Source of the DNA: Dysgonomonas sp. Marseille-P4677
GTDB lineage: Bacteria > Bacteroidota > Bacteroidia > Bacteroidales > Dysgonomonadaceae
DNA length: 39,617 nucleotides
Direction of reading: 5' to 3'
Assembly: GCF_016652235.1 (NCBI RefSeq)
Contig: NZ_JAEPKU010000024.1
Span: forward strand, 1-39,617
Position 1 is the first letter of the stretch; each line of letters opens with the position of its first letter. The notes beneath the pieces are model-generated. The model did not search any database, had not been told where the DNA came from, and saw only the letters and a program-made list of their open reading frames with translations. This document shows positions 32,174-39,617 of the stretch, piece after piece. The position numbers and the translations under genes are program-made.

Positions 32174-33376
32174 ATGCCACATATTTCACAACGAGGAGTA
32201 GAGATGCCAAGTTCTCCTATCAGGAAACTGGCTCCATTATCAGACTCAGCTAAAGCTCGGGGCCTCAAGGTATATCATTTAAACATAGGGCAGCCCGATT
32301 TGCCCACTCCGCAAGAAGGCTTGGATGCTATCCGTAATATGGATCGCACCATATTAGAGTATAGTCCTAGCGATGGATATCGTTCTTATCGCGAAAAGCT
32401 CGTGGGTTATTATGCCAAGTATAAAATAAACGTATCGGCAGATGATATTATAATTACTACTGGCGGATCAGAAGCGGTTTTATTTGCCTTTCTTGCTTGT
32501 TTAAATCCGGGTGATGAAATTATAGTTCCTGAACCTGCCTATGCAAATTATATGGCCTTTGCAGTATCGGCAGGAGCCATTATTCGTGCAGTTCCATCTT
32601 CAATAGAAGAGGGTTTTTCCCTTCCTCCTATTGAGAAATTCGAAGAACTGATAAATGAACGTACTAAAGGTATTATGATTTGTAATCCAAATAATCCTAC
32701 AGGTTATTTATATTCACGTGCCGAAATGAATCAGATTAAGCATTTGGTTCAAAAACACGATTTATACCTATTCTCGGATGAGGTTTATCGTGAATTTATA
32801 TATACTGGTTCTCCTTATATTTCAGCATGTCATTTAGTAGGAATCGAAGATAATGTGGTGTTGATAGATTCGGTATCGAAGCGTTATAGTGAATGCGGCA
32901 TTCGTATTGGAGCATTGATAACAAAAAATAAAGAACTGCGTAAAACCCTGATGAAGTTCTGCCAAGCACGGTTAAGCCCACCTCTTATAGGGCAGATTGT
33001 AGCAGAAGCTTCTTTAGACGCAAGTGAAGACTATTTACAGGATACCTACGATGAATATGTAGAGCGCCGTAAATTTCTTATCGACCGTTTAAATCGGATA
33101 CCGGGAGTATATTCACCTATTCCGATGGGTGCTTTTTATACAGTGGCCCGTCTTCCTGTCGACGATGCTGATAAATTCTGTGAGTGGTGTCTTTCAGACT
33201 TTGAATATGAGGGACAAACCGTATTTATGGCTCCAGCGTCCGGATTTTATACAATACCTGGATTAGGGAAAAATGAAGTACGTATAGCCTATGTACTCAA
33301 TAAAGATGATCTGGGGAACGCTCTTAACGTACTGGAAAAAGCCTTGGAAACATATAACTCCATAACAAAGAAGTAA
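32174..33376 (+). CDS. Class I/II PLP aminotransferase (aspartate-aminotransferase-like)
   Basis: A 400-residue fold-type I aminotransferase. Visible marks are [11 protein letters not shown] at the N-terminus, [26 protein letters not shown], the DEVYREFIY segment, and PLP lysine K236 in [17 protein letters not shown]. The arginine near the C-terminus (EVRIAYV) binds the substrate carboxylate. The substrate is not clear; aspartate or aromatic or branched amino acids are possible. The stop codon overlaps the rdgB ATG by one base (TAATG), so the two are translationally coupled. Why an aminotransferase would be coupled to a nucleotide sanitation enzyme is not obvious; shared growth-phase expression is the simplest idea. 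Confidence 0.92.
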   Translation: MPHISQRGVEMPSSPIRKLAPLSDSAKARGLKVYHLNIGQPDLPTPQEGLDAIRNMDRTILEYSPSDGYRSYREKLVGYYAKYKINVSADDIIITTGGSEAVLFAFLACLNPGDEIIVPEPAYANYMAFAVSAGAIIRAVPSSIEEGFSLPPIEKFEELINERTKGIMICNPNNPTGYLYSRAEMNQIKHLVQKHDLYLFSDEVYREFIYTGSPYISACHLVGIEDNVVLIDSVSKRYSECGIRIGALITKNKELRKTLMKFCQARLSPPLIGQIVAEASLDASEDYLQDTYDEYVERRKFLIDRLNRIPGVYSPIPMGAFYTVARLPVDDADKFCEWCLSDFEYEGQTVFMAPASGFYTIPGLGKNEVRIAYVLNKDDLGNALNVLEKALETYNSITKK

Positions 33377-33957
33377 TGAAAAATAAACTTGTTTTCGCTA
33401 CTAATAATGCACATAAGTTAGAGGAAGTAAGGATTGTAGTTAAAGATAACTTCGAAATTCTTAGTCTTAAAGATATTGGCTGCGATGAAGATATAGCCGA
33501 ACCGGGAGTAACCTTGCAAGAGAACGCCTTAATCAAGGCCCGCTATGTAAAAGAAAAATATGGTTATGATTGCTTTGGCGATGATACAGGTTTGGAAGTA
33601 GAAGCTTTAGATGGTGCACCCGGAGTTTACTCAGCTCGTTATGCCGGTGATGGGCATGACGCTAAAGCGAATATGAAGAAGCTCTTGGCGAATATGGAGG
33701 GCGTTGAAAATAGGAAAGCTCATTTCAGAACTGTTATTGCACTTATCCTTAATGGGAAAGAATACATCTTCGAGGGACAGATTAATGGTGTTATTATATC
33801 AGAGGAAAAAGGGAGTGCTGGTTTTGGTTACGATCCAGTATTTATGCCGGATGGATATGCCGAAACATTTGCTGAACTGGGGATGGATGTAAAAAATGAG
33901 ATAAGTCACCGCGCCTTAGCCATAAAAGCTTTATGTAGATTTCTCCAAGGTATGTAA
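33376..33957 (+). CDS. rdgB: Non-canonical purine NTP pyrophosphatase (RdgB/HAM1)
   Basis: A 193-residue cytoplasmic enzyme that hydrolyses ITP, dITP and XTP to monophosphates and keeps them out of DNA and RNA. Family motifs are [14 protein letters not shown] at the N-terminus, [23 protein letters not shown] in the centre, and [15 protein letters not shown] with [18 protein letters not shown] near the end. The length is normal. It overlaps the upstream aminotransferase stop codon (TAATG). After the stop come 240 bases without a gene that contain an AATCTG / CAGATT hairpin near 33978-33996. Confidence 0.96.
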   Translation: MKNKLVFATNNAHKLEEVRIVVKDNFEILSLKDIGCDEDIAEPGVTLQENALIKARYVKEKYGYDCFGDDTGLEVEALDGAPGVYSARYAGDGHDAKANMKKLLANMEGVENRKAHFRTVIALILNGKEYIFEGQINGVIISEEKGSAGFGYDPVFMPDGYAETFAELGMDVKNEISHRALAIKALCRFLQGM

Positions 33958-34122
33958 TTGGAGTTTTACTTCACATAAATCTGAAAAAACAGATTAAATT
34001 AACCTTTGGGATTTAGAAGACGACCTCTGTTTTTATTTTATCCCAACATGATTTATATATTACACTTTTATACTGACAAAAACTTTTACTGTTTTTAAAT
34101 CGTAGTTCAGGTTTTTATTTTG

Positions 34123-34130
34123 TACTTTTG
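34123..34130 (+). promoter_or_regulatory. -7 element for the CoA-transferase gene
   Basis: TACTTTTG, perfect TAnnTTTG. The transcript start is expected near 34135. No -33 TTG at the right distance. Confidence 0.6.
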
Positions 34131-34132
34131 CA

Positions 34133-34144
34133 GCGCGAAAGCGC
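34133..34144 (+). other. GCGC-GAAA-GCGC stem-loop at the expected 5' end of the CoA-transferase mRNA
   Basis: A 4-bp all-GC stem with a GNRA tetraloop starts within a few bases of the predicted transcript start. A 5' hairpin of this kind could slow 5'-end-dependent decay. The sequence also lies in a very AT-rich stretch, which makes the GC cluster stand out. Confidence 0.5.
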
Positions 34145-34197
34145 AAGGTGTGAAAAAAAACTTAATACTTATATAAATCATATTTTTTTTAGAAACA

Positions 34198-35682
34198 ATG
34201 GCTTTAAAAATTATGACTGCTGAAGAGGCAGCCGCACTTATCAACAATGATGACAATGTGGGATTTAGCGGATTTACGCATGCTGGATGTCCCAAAGTAG
34301 TGCCAGTAGCTCTCGCTAAGCGAGCAGAAGCAGAACATGCTAAAGGCAATCCTTTCAAAATCGGGATGTTCACAGGAGCATCAACCGGCGACTCTATCGA
34401 CGGACAATTATCCAGAGCACAAGCTATTAAATTCCGCACGCCTTACCAGACTAATAAGGATTTGCGAAATGCTATCAACAGTGGAGAAGTAAAGTATTTT
34501 GATTTGCACCTTTCTACCTTGGCCCAAGATATACGTTATGGTTTTATGGGGCCTGTAGATGTAGCTATAATTGAAGCTTGTGATGTGACCGAAAACGGTG
34601 AAATAGTTCCAACATGTGGAGTGGGGATTTCTCCTACAGTAGCGCGTCTTGCTAAAATTGTAATTGTAGAACTAAATAGCTGGAATCCAAAAGGTATGAG
34701 AGGAATGCATGATCTTTCAGAGTTACAAGATCCTCCATATCGAGATGAAATAGGTATCAAGACTGTACGGGATCGCGTAGGTTTAGATCATATAAAAGTT
34801 GACCCCTCTAAAATAGTTGTAGTTGAAGGTAATACTCCAAATGAAGGTGGTTGCTTTGCGCCGGTAGATGAAATTACTGCTAAAATTGGAGACAATGTAG
34901 CAAACTTCTTTGTAAATGAAATGGCTGAAGGCCGCATGCCTAAATCTTTCTTACCGGTACAATCGGGAGTAGGTAATATAGCAAATGCAGTACTTGCTTC
35001 AATGGGGGAGAGTAAGGATATACCTGATTTTGAAGTTTATACCGAGGTTATCCAAGATGCGGTTATTGGCTTAATGGAAACCGGACGAATAAAATTTGCG
35101 AGTGGTTGTTCATTAACTGTAAGTAACCCTTGTATCGAAAAAATATATCAGAACCTGGATTTCTTCAAGGAAAGGATAGTTTTACGTCCATCAGAATATT
35201 CTAATAATCCTGAGATTGTTCGTCGTTTAGGAGTTATTGCTATCAATACTGCTTTAGAGGCTGATATTTTTGGAAATATCAATTCTACGCACGTTACCGG
35301 AAACAAGATGATGAATGGTGTAGGAGGTTCGGGTGATTTTACCCGAGGAGCTTATGTGTCTATTTTTGTTACACCTTCCGTTGCTAAAGGAGGAAAGATT
35401 AGTGCCTTTGTTCCAATGGTTTCTCACATGGATCATAGTGAGCATTCGGTTAAGATTATTATTTCAGAGTATGGTATTGCTGACTTGCGGGGCAAATCGC
35501 CAAGAGAACGTGCCGAGCTGATAATCGAAAACTGTGTACATCCTGATTATCGTCCATTGCTTAGAGAATATTTAGAACGTGGAGAGCAAGGACAGACACC
35601 GGTTAATTTATATGATGCATTTGCTTTTCATGAGGCTCTTATGGAAACAGGTGATATGAAAAATGTGAAATGGCGTAAATAA
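34198..35682 (+). CDS. Acetyl-CoA hydrolase/succinyl-CoA:acetate CoA-transferase (Cat1/ScpC family)
   Basis: A 494-residue CoA-transferase of usual length for the family. The N-terminal domain starts with GFSGFTHAGCPKVVP. The segment DFEVYTEVIQDAVIGL holds the Glu (E283) that should carry the CoA thioester. Other family marks are NSTHVTGNKMMNGVGGSGDFTRGA and SEYGIADLRGKSPRERAELII. It moves CoA from succinyl-CoA to acetate or propionate, making it part of Bacteroidales succinate-propionate metabolism or acetate formation. It is monocistronic with a perfect -7 element, a GC-rich 5' hairpin and a strong terminator, the layout of a highly expressed gene. The exact donor and acceptor are not readable. 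Confidence 0.92.
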   Translation: MALKIMTAEEAAALINNDDNVGFSGFTHAGCPKVVPVALAKRAEAEHAKGNPFKIGMFTGASTGDSIDGQLSRAQAIKFRTPYQTNKDLRNAINSGEVKYFDLHLSTLAQDIRYGFMGPVDVAIIEACDVTENGEIVPTCGVGISPTVARLAKIVIVELNSWNPKGMRGMHDLSELQDPPYRDEIGIKTVRDRVGLDHIKVDPSKIVVVEGNTPNEGGCFAPVDEITAKIGDNVANFFVNEMAEGRMPKSFLPVQSGVGNIANAVLASMGESKDIPDFEVYTEVIQDAVIGLMETGRIKFASGCSLTVSNPCIEKIYQNLDFFKERIVLRPSEYSNNPEIVRRLGVIAINTALEADIFGNINSTHVTGNKMMNGVGGSGDFTRGAYVSIFVTPSVAKGGKISAFVPMVSHMDHSEHSVKIIISEYGIADLRGKSPRERAELIIENCVHPDYRPLLREYLERGEQGQTPVNLYDAFAFHEALMETGDMKNVKWRK

Positions 35683-35718
35683 AAAACTTAACACAATATA
35701 TATTAAACATTATAACTG

Positions 35719-35757
35719 AAAGCCTTTCAATTTTAAATTGAAAGGCTTTTCTTTGTA
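35719..35757 (+). terminator. Intrinsic terminator after the CoA-transferase gene
   Basis: Perfect 15-bp inverted repeat AAAGCCTTTCAATTT / AAATTGAAAGGCTTT around one T (35719-35749), then TTCTTT. In practice the inner AT pairs form the loop. Confidence 0.92.
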
Positions 35758-35775
35758 GCAAATTTAAATCATATA

Positions 35776-36456
35776 ATGACAGTACTCTACGAAGATAATC
35801 ATATCATTATAGTCAATAAAACCGTCTCTGAAATCGTACAAGGAGATAAAACTGGAGATAAGCCGCTTTCGGAAATTGTAAAAGAATATCTGAAAGAGAA
35901 ATATAATAAGCCCGGTAATGTTTTTTGTGGTGTGACTCATCGTCTCGACCGGCCAACAAGCGGGATTGTTGTCTTTGCAAAGACAAGTAAGGCTCTTCCC
36001 CGTTTGAACGATATGTTTAAAAATAAGGAGATAGATAAGACCTATTGGGCAATAGTGAAAAAGATGCCTAAGCAACCCGAAAGAACACTGAGGCATTATC
36101 TGGTCAGAAATGAAAAGCAGAACAAATCTTATGCTTATGATGAAGAGAAGCCAAATTCTAAACAAGCTATATTACATTATAAATTAATAGCTCACTCCGA
36201 TAAATACAATTTACTTGAAATAGATTTGGAGACAGGGCGTCATCATCAAATCCGTTGTCAGTTAGCGAAAATTGGTTGTCCTATAAAAGGCGATTTAAAA
36301 TATGGTGCAGAACGCTCTAATCCTGATGGTGGAATTAGTTTGCATGCCCGGAAGATATCTTTTATACATCCTGTATCTAAAGTGAAGATAGAAGTTGTTG
36401 CTCCAACACCGGAGGATAATCTTTGGAAGGCATTAGAAAGTATTGTTAAAAAATAA
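35776..36456 (+). CDS. RluA-family pseudouridine synthase
   Basis: A 226-residue RNA pseudouridine synthase without S4 domain. The core opens with VLYEDNHIIIVNK, the catalytic aspartate is D58 in THRLDRPTSGIVVFAK, and LETGRHHQIRCQLAKIGCPIKGDLKYG forms the second conserved block. It isomerises uridine in rRNA or tRNA in the cytoplasm. The target is not specified by sequence; RluA/TruC-like substrates are likely. It stands alone with tex starting 34 bases downstream (36491), so the two may be co-transcribed. Confidence 0.93.
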   Translation: MTVLYEDNHIIIVNKTVSEIVQGDKTGDKPLSEIVKEYLKEKYNKPGNVFCGVTHRLDRPTSGIVVFAKTSKALPRLNDMFKNKEIDKTYWAIVKKMPKQPERTLRHYLVRNEKQNKSYAYDEEKPNSKQAILHYKLIAHSDKYNLLEIDLETGRHHQIRCQLAKIGCPIKGDLKYGAERSNPDGGISLHARKISFIHPVSKVKIEVVAPTPEDNLWKALESIVKK

Positions 36457-36490
36457 ATGTAATATCATTATTTCAAATTTAGATTTTGTT

Positions 36491-38614
36491 ATGACTATCA
36501 TAGACTTAATTTCGTCAGCTTTAAATATTAAAGCCACACAAATAGAAAAGACTATAGAATTGCTCGATTCGGGAGCAACTATACCTTTTATTAGTCGTTA
36601 TCGAAAAGAAGTTACAGGAGCACTCGATGAAGTTCAGATAGGAGCAATAAAAGAACAAAATGACAAGCTGAACGAATTGGTTAAGCGTCGGGAAACAATT
36701 CTTAAATCGATAGAAGAACAGGAAAAACTCACTCCTGAACTGAAAACACGTATAGAGAATTGTTGGAATAGCTCTGAATTGGAAGATATATACTTGCCGT
36801 ATAAGCCCAAGCGCCAAACACGTGCCGAGATCGCTCGTAAGAAAGGTCTAGAACCTTTGGCGAAGATTATTATGGCGCAACAACCGATGGATGTTGAAGC
36901 AAAAGCAGGTGGATTTGTCAAAGGTGATGTAAAAGACGTAAAAAGTGCTATAGCTGGTGCATGTGATATTATTGCTGAGTGGATAAGCGAAGATGAATAC
37001 GCACGTAATTCTATCCGTAATCTATTTGAAAGGGAGGCTGTGATCACTTCTAAAGTAGTAAAGGGTAAGGAGGAGGAAGGCGATAAATACCGTGATTATT
37101 TCGATTTCTCTGAAAAGTTGAGTAAAGCATCATCACATCGTATACTTGCCATACGTCGTGGAGAATCGGAAGGATTCTTACGTGTAAGTATTTCTCCTGA
37201 TGAAGATGCTGCATTGGAGCGTTTAGATAAACGTTTCTTAAAAGGTGATAATGATAACGAAGCTACAAACTATGTAGCTGATGCGATAGAAGATTCATAC
37301 AAGCGGTTATTAAAACCTTCAATAGAAACGGAGTTCTCGGCTCTTTCGAAGCAAAAAGCTGATGAAGAAGCTATTCGTGTATTTATTGAAAACCTTCGTC
37401 AACTGTTGCTTGCTCCTCCATTAGGGCAACAAAGAGTATTAGGTATTGATCCCGGTTATCGTACAGGTTGTAAGTTGGTATGTCTTGATGCAGAAGGGAA
37501 TCTACTCCATAACGAGACGATATATCCGCATCCTCCACAAAATGAAACATCGAAGGCTGGGAATAAAGTTGTGAAAATGGTATCGACCTATAATATAGCG
37601 GCAATTGCCATAGGTAATGGAACTGCAAGCCGTGAAACGGAACGATTTATAACTAATCTTCGATACGAAAAAGAAGTAAAAGTGTTTGTCGTCAGTGAGA
37701 ATGGTGCATCTATTTATTCTGCATCGAAAACTGCCCGCGAAGAATTTCCCGATTATGACGTAACAGTAAGAGGTGCCGTTTCTATTGGCCGTCGCCTGAT
37801 GGACCCACTGGCCGAATTAGTAAAGATAGATCCAAAATCGATTGGTGTAGGCCAATATCAGCACGATGTAGATCAGACAAAATTGAAAAATTCTCTTGAT
37901 TTAACGGTGGAAAGTTGTGTGAATCTTGTGGGTGTAAACGTAAATACAGCCAGCAAACATTTGCTGACATATGTGTCGGGTTTAGGGCCTGTATTAGCTC
38001 AAAATATTGTTGATTATCGTGCGGCGCATGGAGCTTTCAAGTCACGAAAAGAATTGATGAAAGTAGCTCGTATGGGGGAAAAGGCATTCGAGCAATGTGC
38101 CGGATTTTTGCGTATAGCTGAAGCCGAGAATCCTTTAGATAATTCGGCCGTTCATCCCGAAAGCTATTATGTTGTAGAGAAAATGGCTAGAGATTTGAAG
38201 TGTACAGTGGCAGAATTAATACAGAATAAAGAATTAAAAAAAACGCTTGATTTAAAAAAATATATTACGGATACTGTTGGGTTGCCAACGCTAAACGATA
38301 TAATGGATGAACTTGATAAACCCGGACGAGATCCGCGAAAGGGAATCAAAATGTTCGAATTTGATCCTAATATAAGGACTATCGACGATCTGCGTGAAGG
38401 AATGGTGCTTCCGGGTATTGTGACTAATATAACTAACTTTGGTTGCTTTGTTGATGTCGGGATAAAAGAAAATGGGCTTGTACATATTTCCGAAATTGCC
38501 GATCGTTTTGTTTCCGATCCTACTGAAGTGGTATCGCTTCACCAACATGTAGAAGTGAGAGTTCTCTCTGTGGATACAGCACGCAAGAGAGTACAATTAT
38601 CTATGAAGAAATAG
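36491..38614 (+). CDS. tex: Transcription accessory protein Tex (S1 RNA-binding)
   Basis: A 707-residue protein from the ATG at 36491. The frame is open upstream to 36443 but would overlap the RluA gene and add no conserved residues. The order is a Tex N-terminal helical domain with TIPFISRYRKEVTGALDE, a YqgF-like RNase H domain with RVLGIDPGYRTGCKL and a helix-hairpin-helix region around NIVDYRAAHGAFKSRKEL. A C-terminal S1 domain (about 630-705: GMVLPGIVTNITNFGCFVDVG ... LVHISEI) completes it. Tex binds nucleic acid and RNA polymerase-associated complexes. The length is slightly below E. coli Tex but complete. A bidirectional terminator follows. Confidence 0.97.
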   Translation: MTIIDLISSALNIKATQIEKTIELLDSGATIPFISRYRKEVTGALDEVQIGAIKEQNDKLNELVKRRETILKSIEEQEKLTPELKTRIENCWNSSELEDIYLPYKPKRQTRAEIARKKGLEPLAKIIMAQQPMDVEAKAGGFVKGDVKDVKSAIAGACDIIAEWISEDEYARNSIRNLFEREAVITSKVVKGKEEEGDKYRDYFDFSEKLSKASSHRILAIRRGESEGFLRVSISPDEDAALERLDKRFLKGDNDNEATNYVADAIEDSYKRLLKPSIETEFSALSKQKADEEAIRVFIENLRQLLLAPPLGQQRVLGIDPGYRTGCKLVCLDAEGNLLHNETIYPHPPQNETSKAGNKVVKMVSTYNIAAIAIGNGTASRETERFITNLRYEKEVKVFVVSENGASIYSASKTAREEFPDYDVTVRGAVSIGRRLMDPLAELVKIDPKSIGVGQYQHDVDQTKLKNSLDLTVESCVNLVGVNVNTASKHLLTYVSGLGPVLAQNIVDYRAAHGAFKSRKELMKVARMGEKAFEQCAGFLRIAEAENPLDNSAVHPESYYVVEKMARDLKCTVAELIQNKELKKTLDLKKYITDTVGLPTLNDIMDELDKPGRDPRKGIKMFEFDPNIRTIDDLREGMVLPGIVTNITNFGCFVDVGIKENGLVHISEIADRFVSDPTEVVSLHQHVEVRVLSVDTARKRVQLSMKK

Positions 38615-38623
38615 AATATAAGA

Positions 38624-38654
38624 ATAAAGCATCTCTTACCTTGAGATGCTTTAT
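38624..38654 (+). terminator. Bidirectional terminator between tex and the TonB gene
   Basis: Perfect 12-bp stem ATAAAGCATCTC / GAGATGCTTTAT with a 7-base loop. It lies between convergent genes. The T tract is short. Confidence 0.8.
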
Positions 38655-38705
38655 TCAATTCAAAAATAGAGTAGTTTAGTTGAGATACCTTCTTCGAAGG
38701 TTTTT

Positions 38706-39548
38706 TTAGTTTAATTTAAATACGATTGGCATTGTGAAGTAAACAGGAACCGCGATTCCATTATTTTTACCCGGTATCCATCTTGGCATACTCTTTAAAA
38801 CTCTTATTGCTTCTTTGTCACAAGTCGGGCTTATGCCTTTCAATAATTGGATATCTGTGATTTCCCCGGTTTTGCTTACAACAAATCTTACTGTGACTTT
38901 TCCTTGTATTCCCATTTCCTGATCTACTATCGGGTATTTAATTTGATCGTATATATATTTATACATTTCTTTTTCTCCACCTGGATATTGAGGCATAAAC
39001 TGCGCACTTACAAATATTTCAGGTTCCTTCGGTGCAGCTCCACCTTTACCATCACCTATAACGTCTGTTTCAAACTCTTTACGTATTGCATCCTTGTCTG
39101 TCGATCCATCCTTTACATCAAAAGCACCAATTGCCTCTTTGCCTTCAGTTACGTCACTCATATTTACCATTTCCGTTTCATCGGGAGCATCCTCATTTTT
39201 TACAATTGTTGGTGGAACAAATTTTGTCATTTTTACAAATTTAGGTGGCTCGGGGATTTCGGGTTTTGCTATTTCAGGTTCTGGTAATTTGTTGTCTACT
39301 TCTATTACCGATGTTACATAGGTTTCATCAATACCGGCAGTGTGACCTTTTGAGGTAGCAGCATTGATCGTGCTAATAATAGCCGGCATGGCAGAAACTA
39401 CTGCGGCAAACAAAACCACTACACCGAAAGCAACGATATGTCTCTTGGAAGAAGATTGACGCAATTCAAATGCACCATATGATTTATTTTTACCTTCAAA
39501 AATAATATCACACCATTCTGCGGAATTTAGATTAGTTAAGTTTTTCAT
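38706..39548 (-). CDS. TonB-family energy transducer
   Basis: A 280-residue protein with a cytoplasmic N-terminus (GKNKSYGAFELRQSSSKRH) and one membrane helix about residues 39-60 (IVAFGVVVLFAAVVSAMPAII). A periplasmic Pro/Glu/Lys-rich spacer follows with EPEIAKPEIPEPPKFV. A C-terminal TonB_C domain (about 190-280: QFMPQYPGGEKEMYKYIYDQIKYP ... MPRWIPGKNNG) completes the usual Bacteroidota TonB layout. The N-terminal GKNKSYGAFELR is the common 'ksYGAfeLR' mark of this group. It would work with ExbB/ExbD-type partners not in the window and could power receptors such as the three encoded here. The upstream region is cut off by the window edge. Confidence 0.93.
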   Translation of the reverse strand: MKNLTNLNSAEWCDIIFEGKNKSYGAFELRQSSSKRHIVAFGVVVLFAAVVSAMPAIISTINAATSKGHTAGIDETYVTSVIEVDNKLPEPEIAKPEIPEPPKFVKMTKFVPPTIVKNEDAPDETEMVNMSDVTEGKEAIGAFDVKDGSTDKDAIRKEFETDVIGDGKGGAAPKEPEIFVSAQFMPQYPGGEKEMYKYIYDQIKYPIVDQEMGIQGKVTVRFVVSKTGEITDIQLLKGISPTCDKEAIRVLKSMPRWIPGKNNGIAVPVYFTMPIVFKLN

Positions 39549-39617
39549 AACTGTAAGTTTTATATGTTATTAATCTATTTCTCTTTTGTACTTAATAGAT
39601 ATACGAAAGGATTAAAT

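Noticed and set aside
35764-36165. 133-aa minus-strand frame
   Set aside because: Antisense to the RluA gene, which has a clear catalytic motif. The frame shows only AT-driven hydrophobic sequence.
36634-37047. 137-aa minus-strand frame
   Set aside because: It lies inside tex on the opposite strand and has no family features. A mirror frame of a well-supported gene.
38847-39287. 146-aa plus-strand frame rich in Phe, Tyr and Cys
   Set aside because: Antisense to the TonB gene. Its composition mirrors the Lys/Glu codons on the real strand.

Overview
This window is an AT-rich chromosomal segment from a Bacteroidota bacterium, most likely order Bacteroidales. A Dysgonomonas-like or Porphyromonas/Bacteroides relative is my best guess. 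The evidence is many TonB-dependent receptors and TonB C-terminal proteins, PorT-like outer-membrane barrels, lipoproteins, and repeated copies of the Bacteroidota -7 promoter element TAnnTTTG upstream of genes, with no clear Shine-Dalgarno sequences. I see no rRNA, tRNA, transposase, phage gene or CRISPR array. Most of the window is ordinary core chromosome with a few accessory envelope modules.

Layout. 1-338: 5' part of an acyl-carrier-protein phosphodiesterase gene (minus), cut by the window edge. 576-2735: a kbl-tdh operon turning threonine into glycine and acetyl-CoA. 2791-5048 (minus): two outer-membrane barrel proteins flanking a TolB-like propeller. 5263-9479 (plus): a small lipoprotein, glmS, a secreted Hint/intein-like domain, a MenI-type thioesterase and a BamE-like lipoprotein with an Arg-Pro-Ser tail. 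9550-11649 (minus): an ABC transporter operon with a GntR/YtrA-type regulator and a possible 35-aa membrane peptide. 11923-12282: DUF805 membrane protein. 12360-14145 (minus): ECF sigma factor overlapping a membrane protein that combines an anti-sigma-like N-terminus with a barrel-like C-terminus. 14409-16438: lipoprotein, double TonB C-terminal-domain protein and DoxX protein. 16590-19646: FAD-dependent dehydrogenase and the MgtE magnesium transporter.

19903-23718 looks like a zinc-related module: a Fur/Zur-family regulator, GATAAT-type boxes, a TonB-dependent receptor with a 32-residue His/Asp stretch, and a lipoprotein. 23854-26542 holds a BtuB-like receptor with an unusually long signal region followed by a YiiX-type cysteine hydrolase. 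Converging on it is a vitamin B12 operon (minus, 31185-26612): a cobalamin riboswitch, a BtuB-type receptor, a BtuG-like surface propeller lipoprotein and a BtuF-like binding protein. No BtuC or BtuD gene is in this window.

31399-39548 returns to housekeeping genes: an unknown membrane protein, an aminotransferase overlapping rdgB, an acetyl-CoA hydrolase/succinyl-CoA transferase, an RluA pseudouridine synthase, Tex, and a TonB protein. Strong bidirectional hairpins separate many convergent units. The observations I rate highest are the degenerate secreted Hint domain, the riboswitch-led B12 operon, the Zur/ZnuD-like island, the sigma/anti-sigma-barrel pair and the candidate small membrane peptide.
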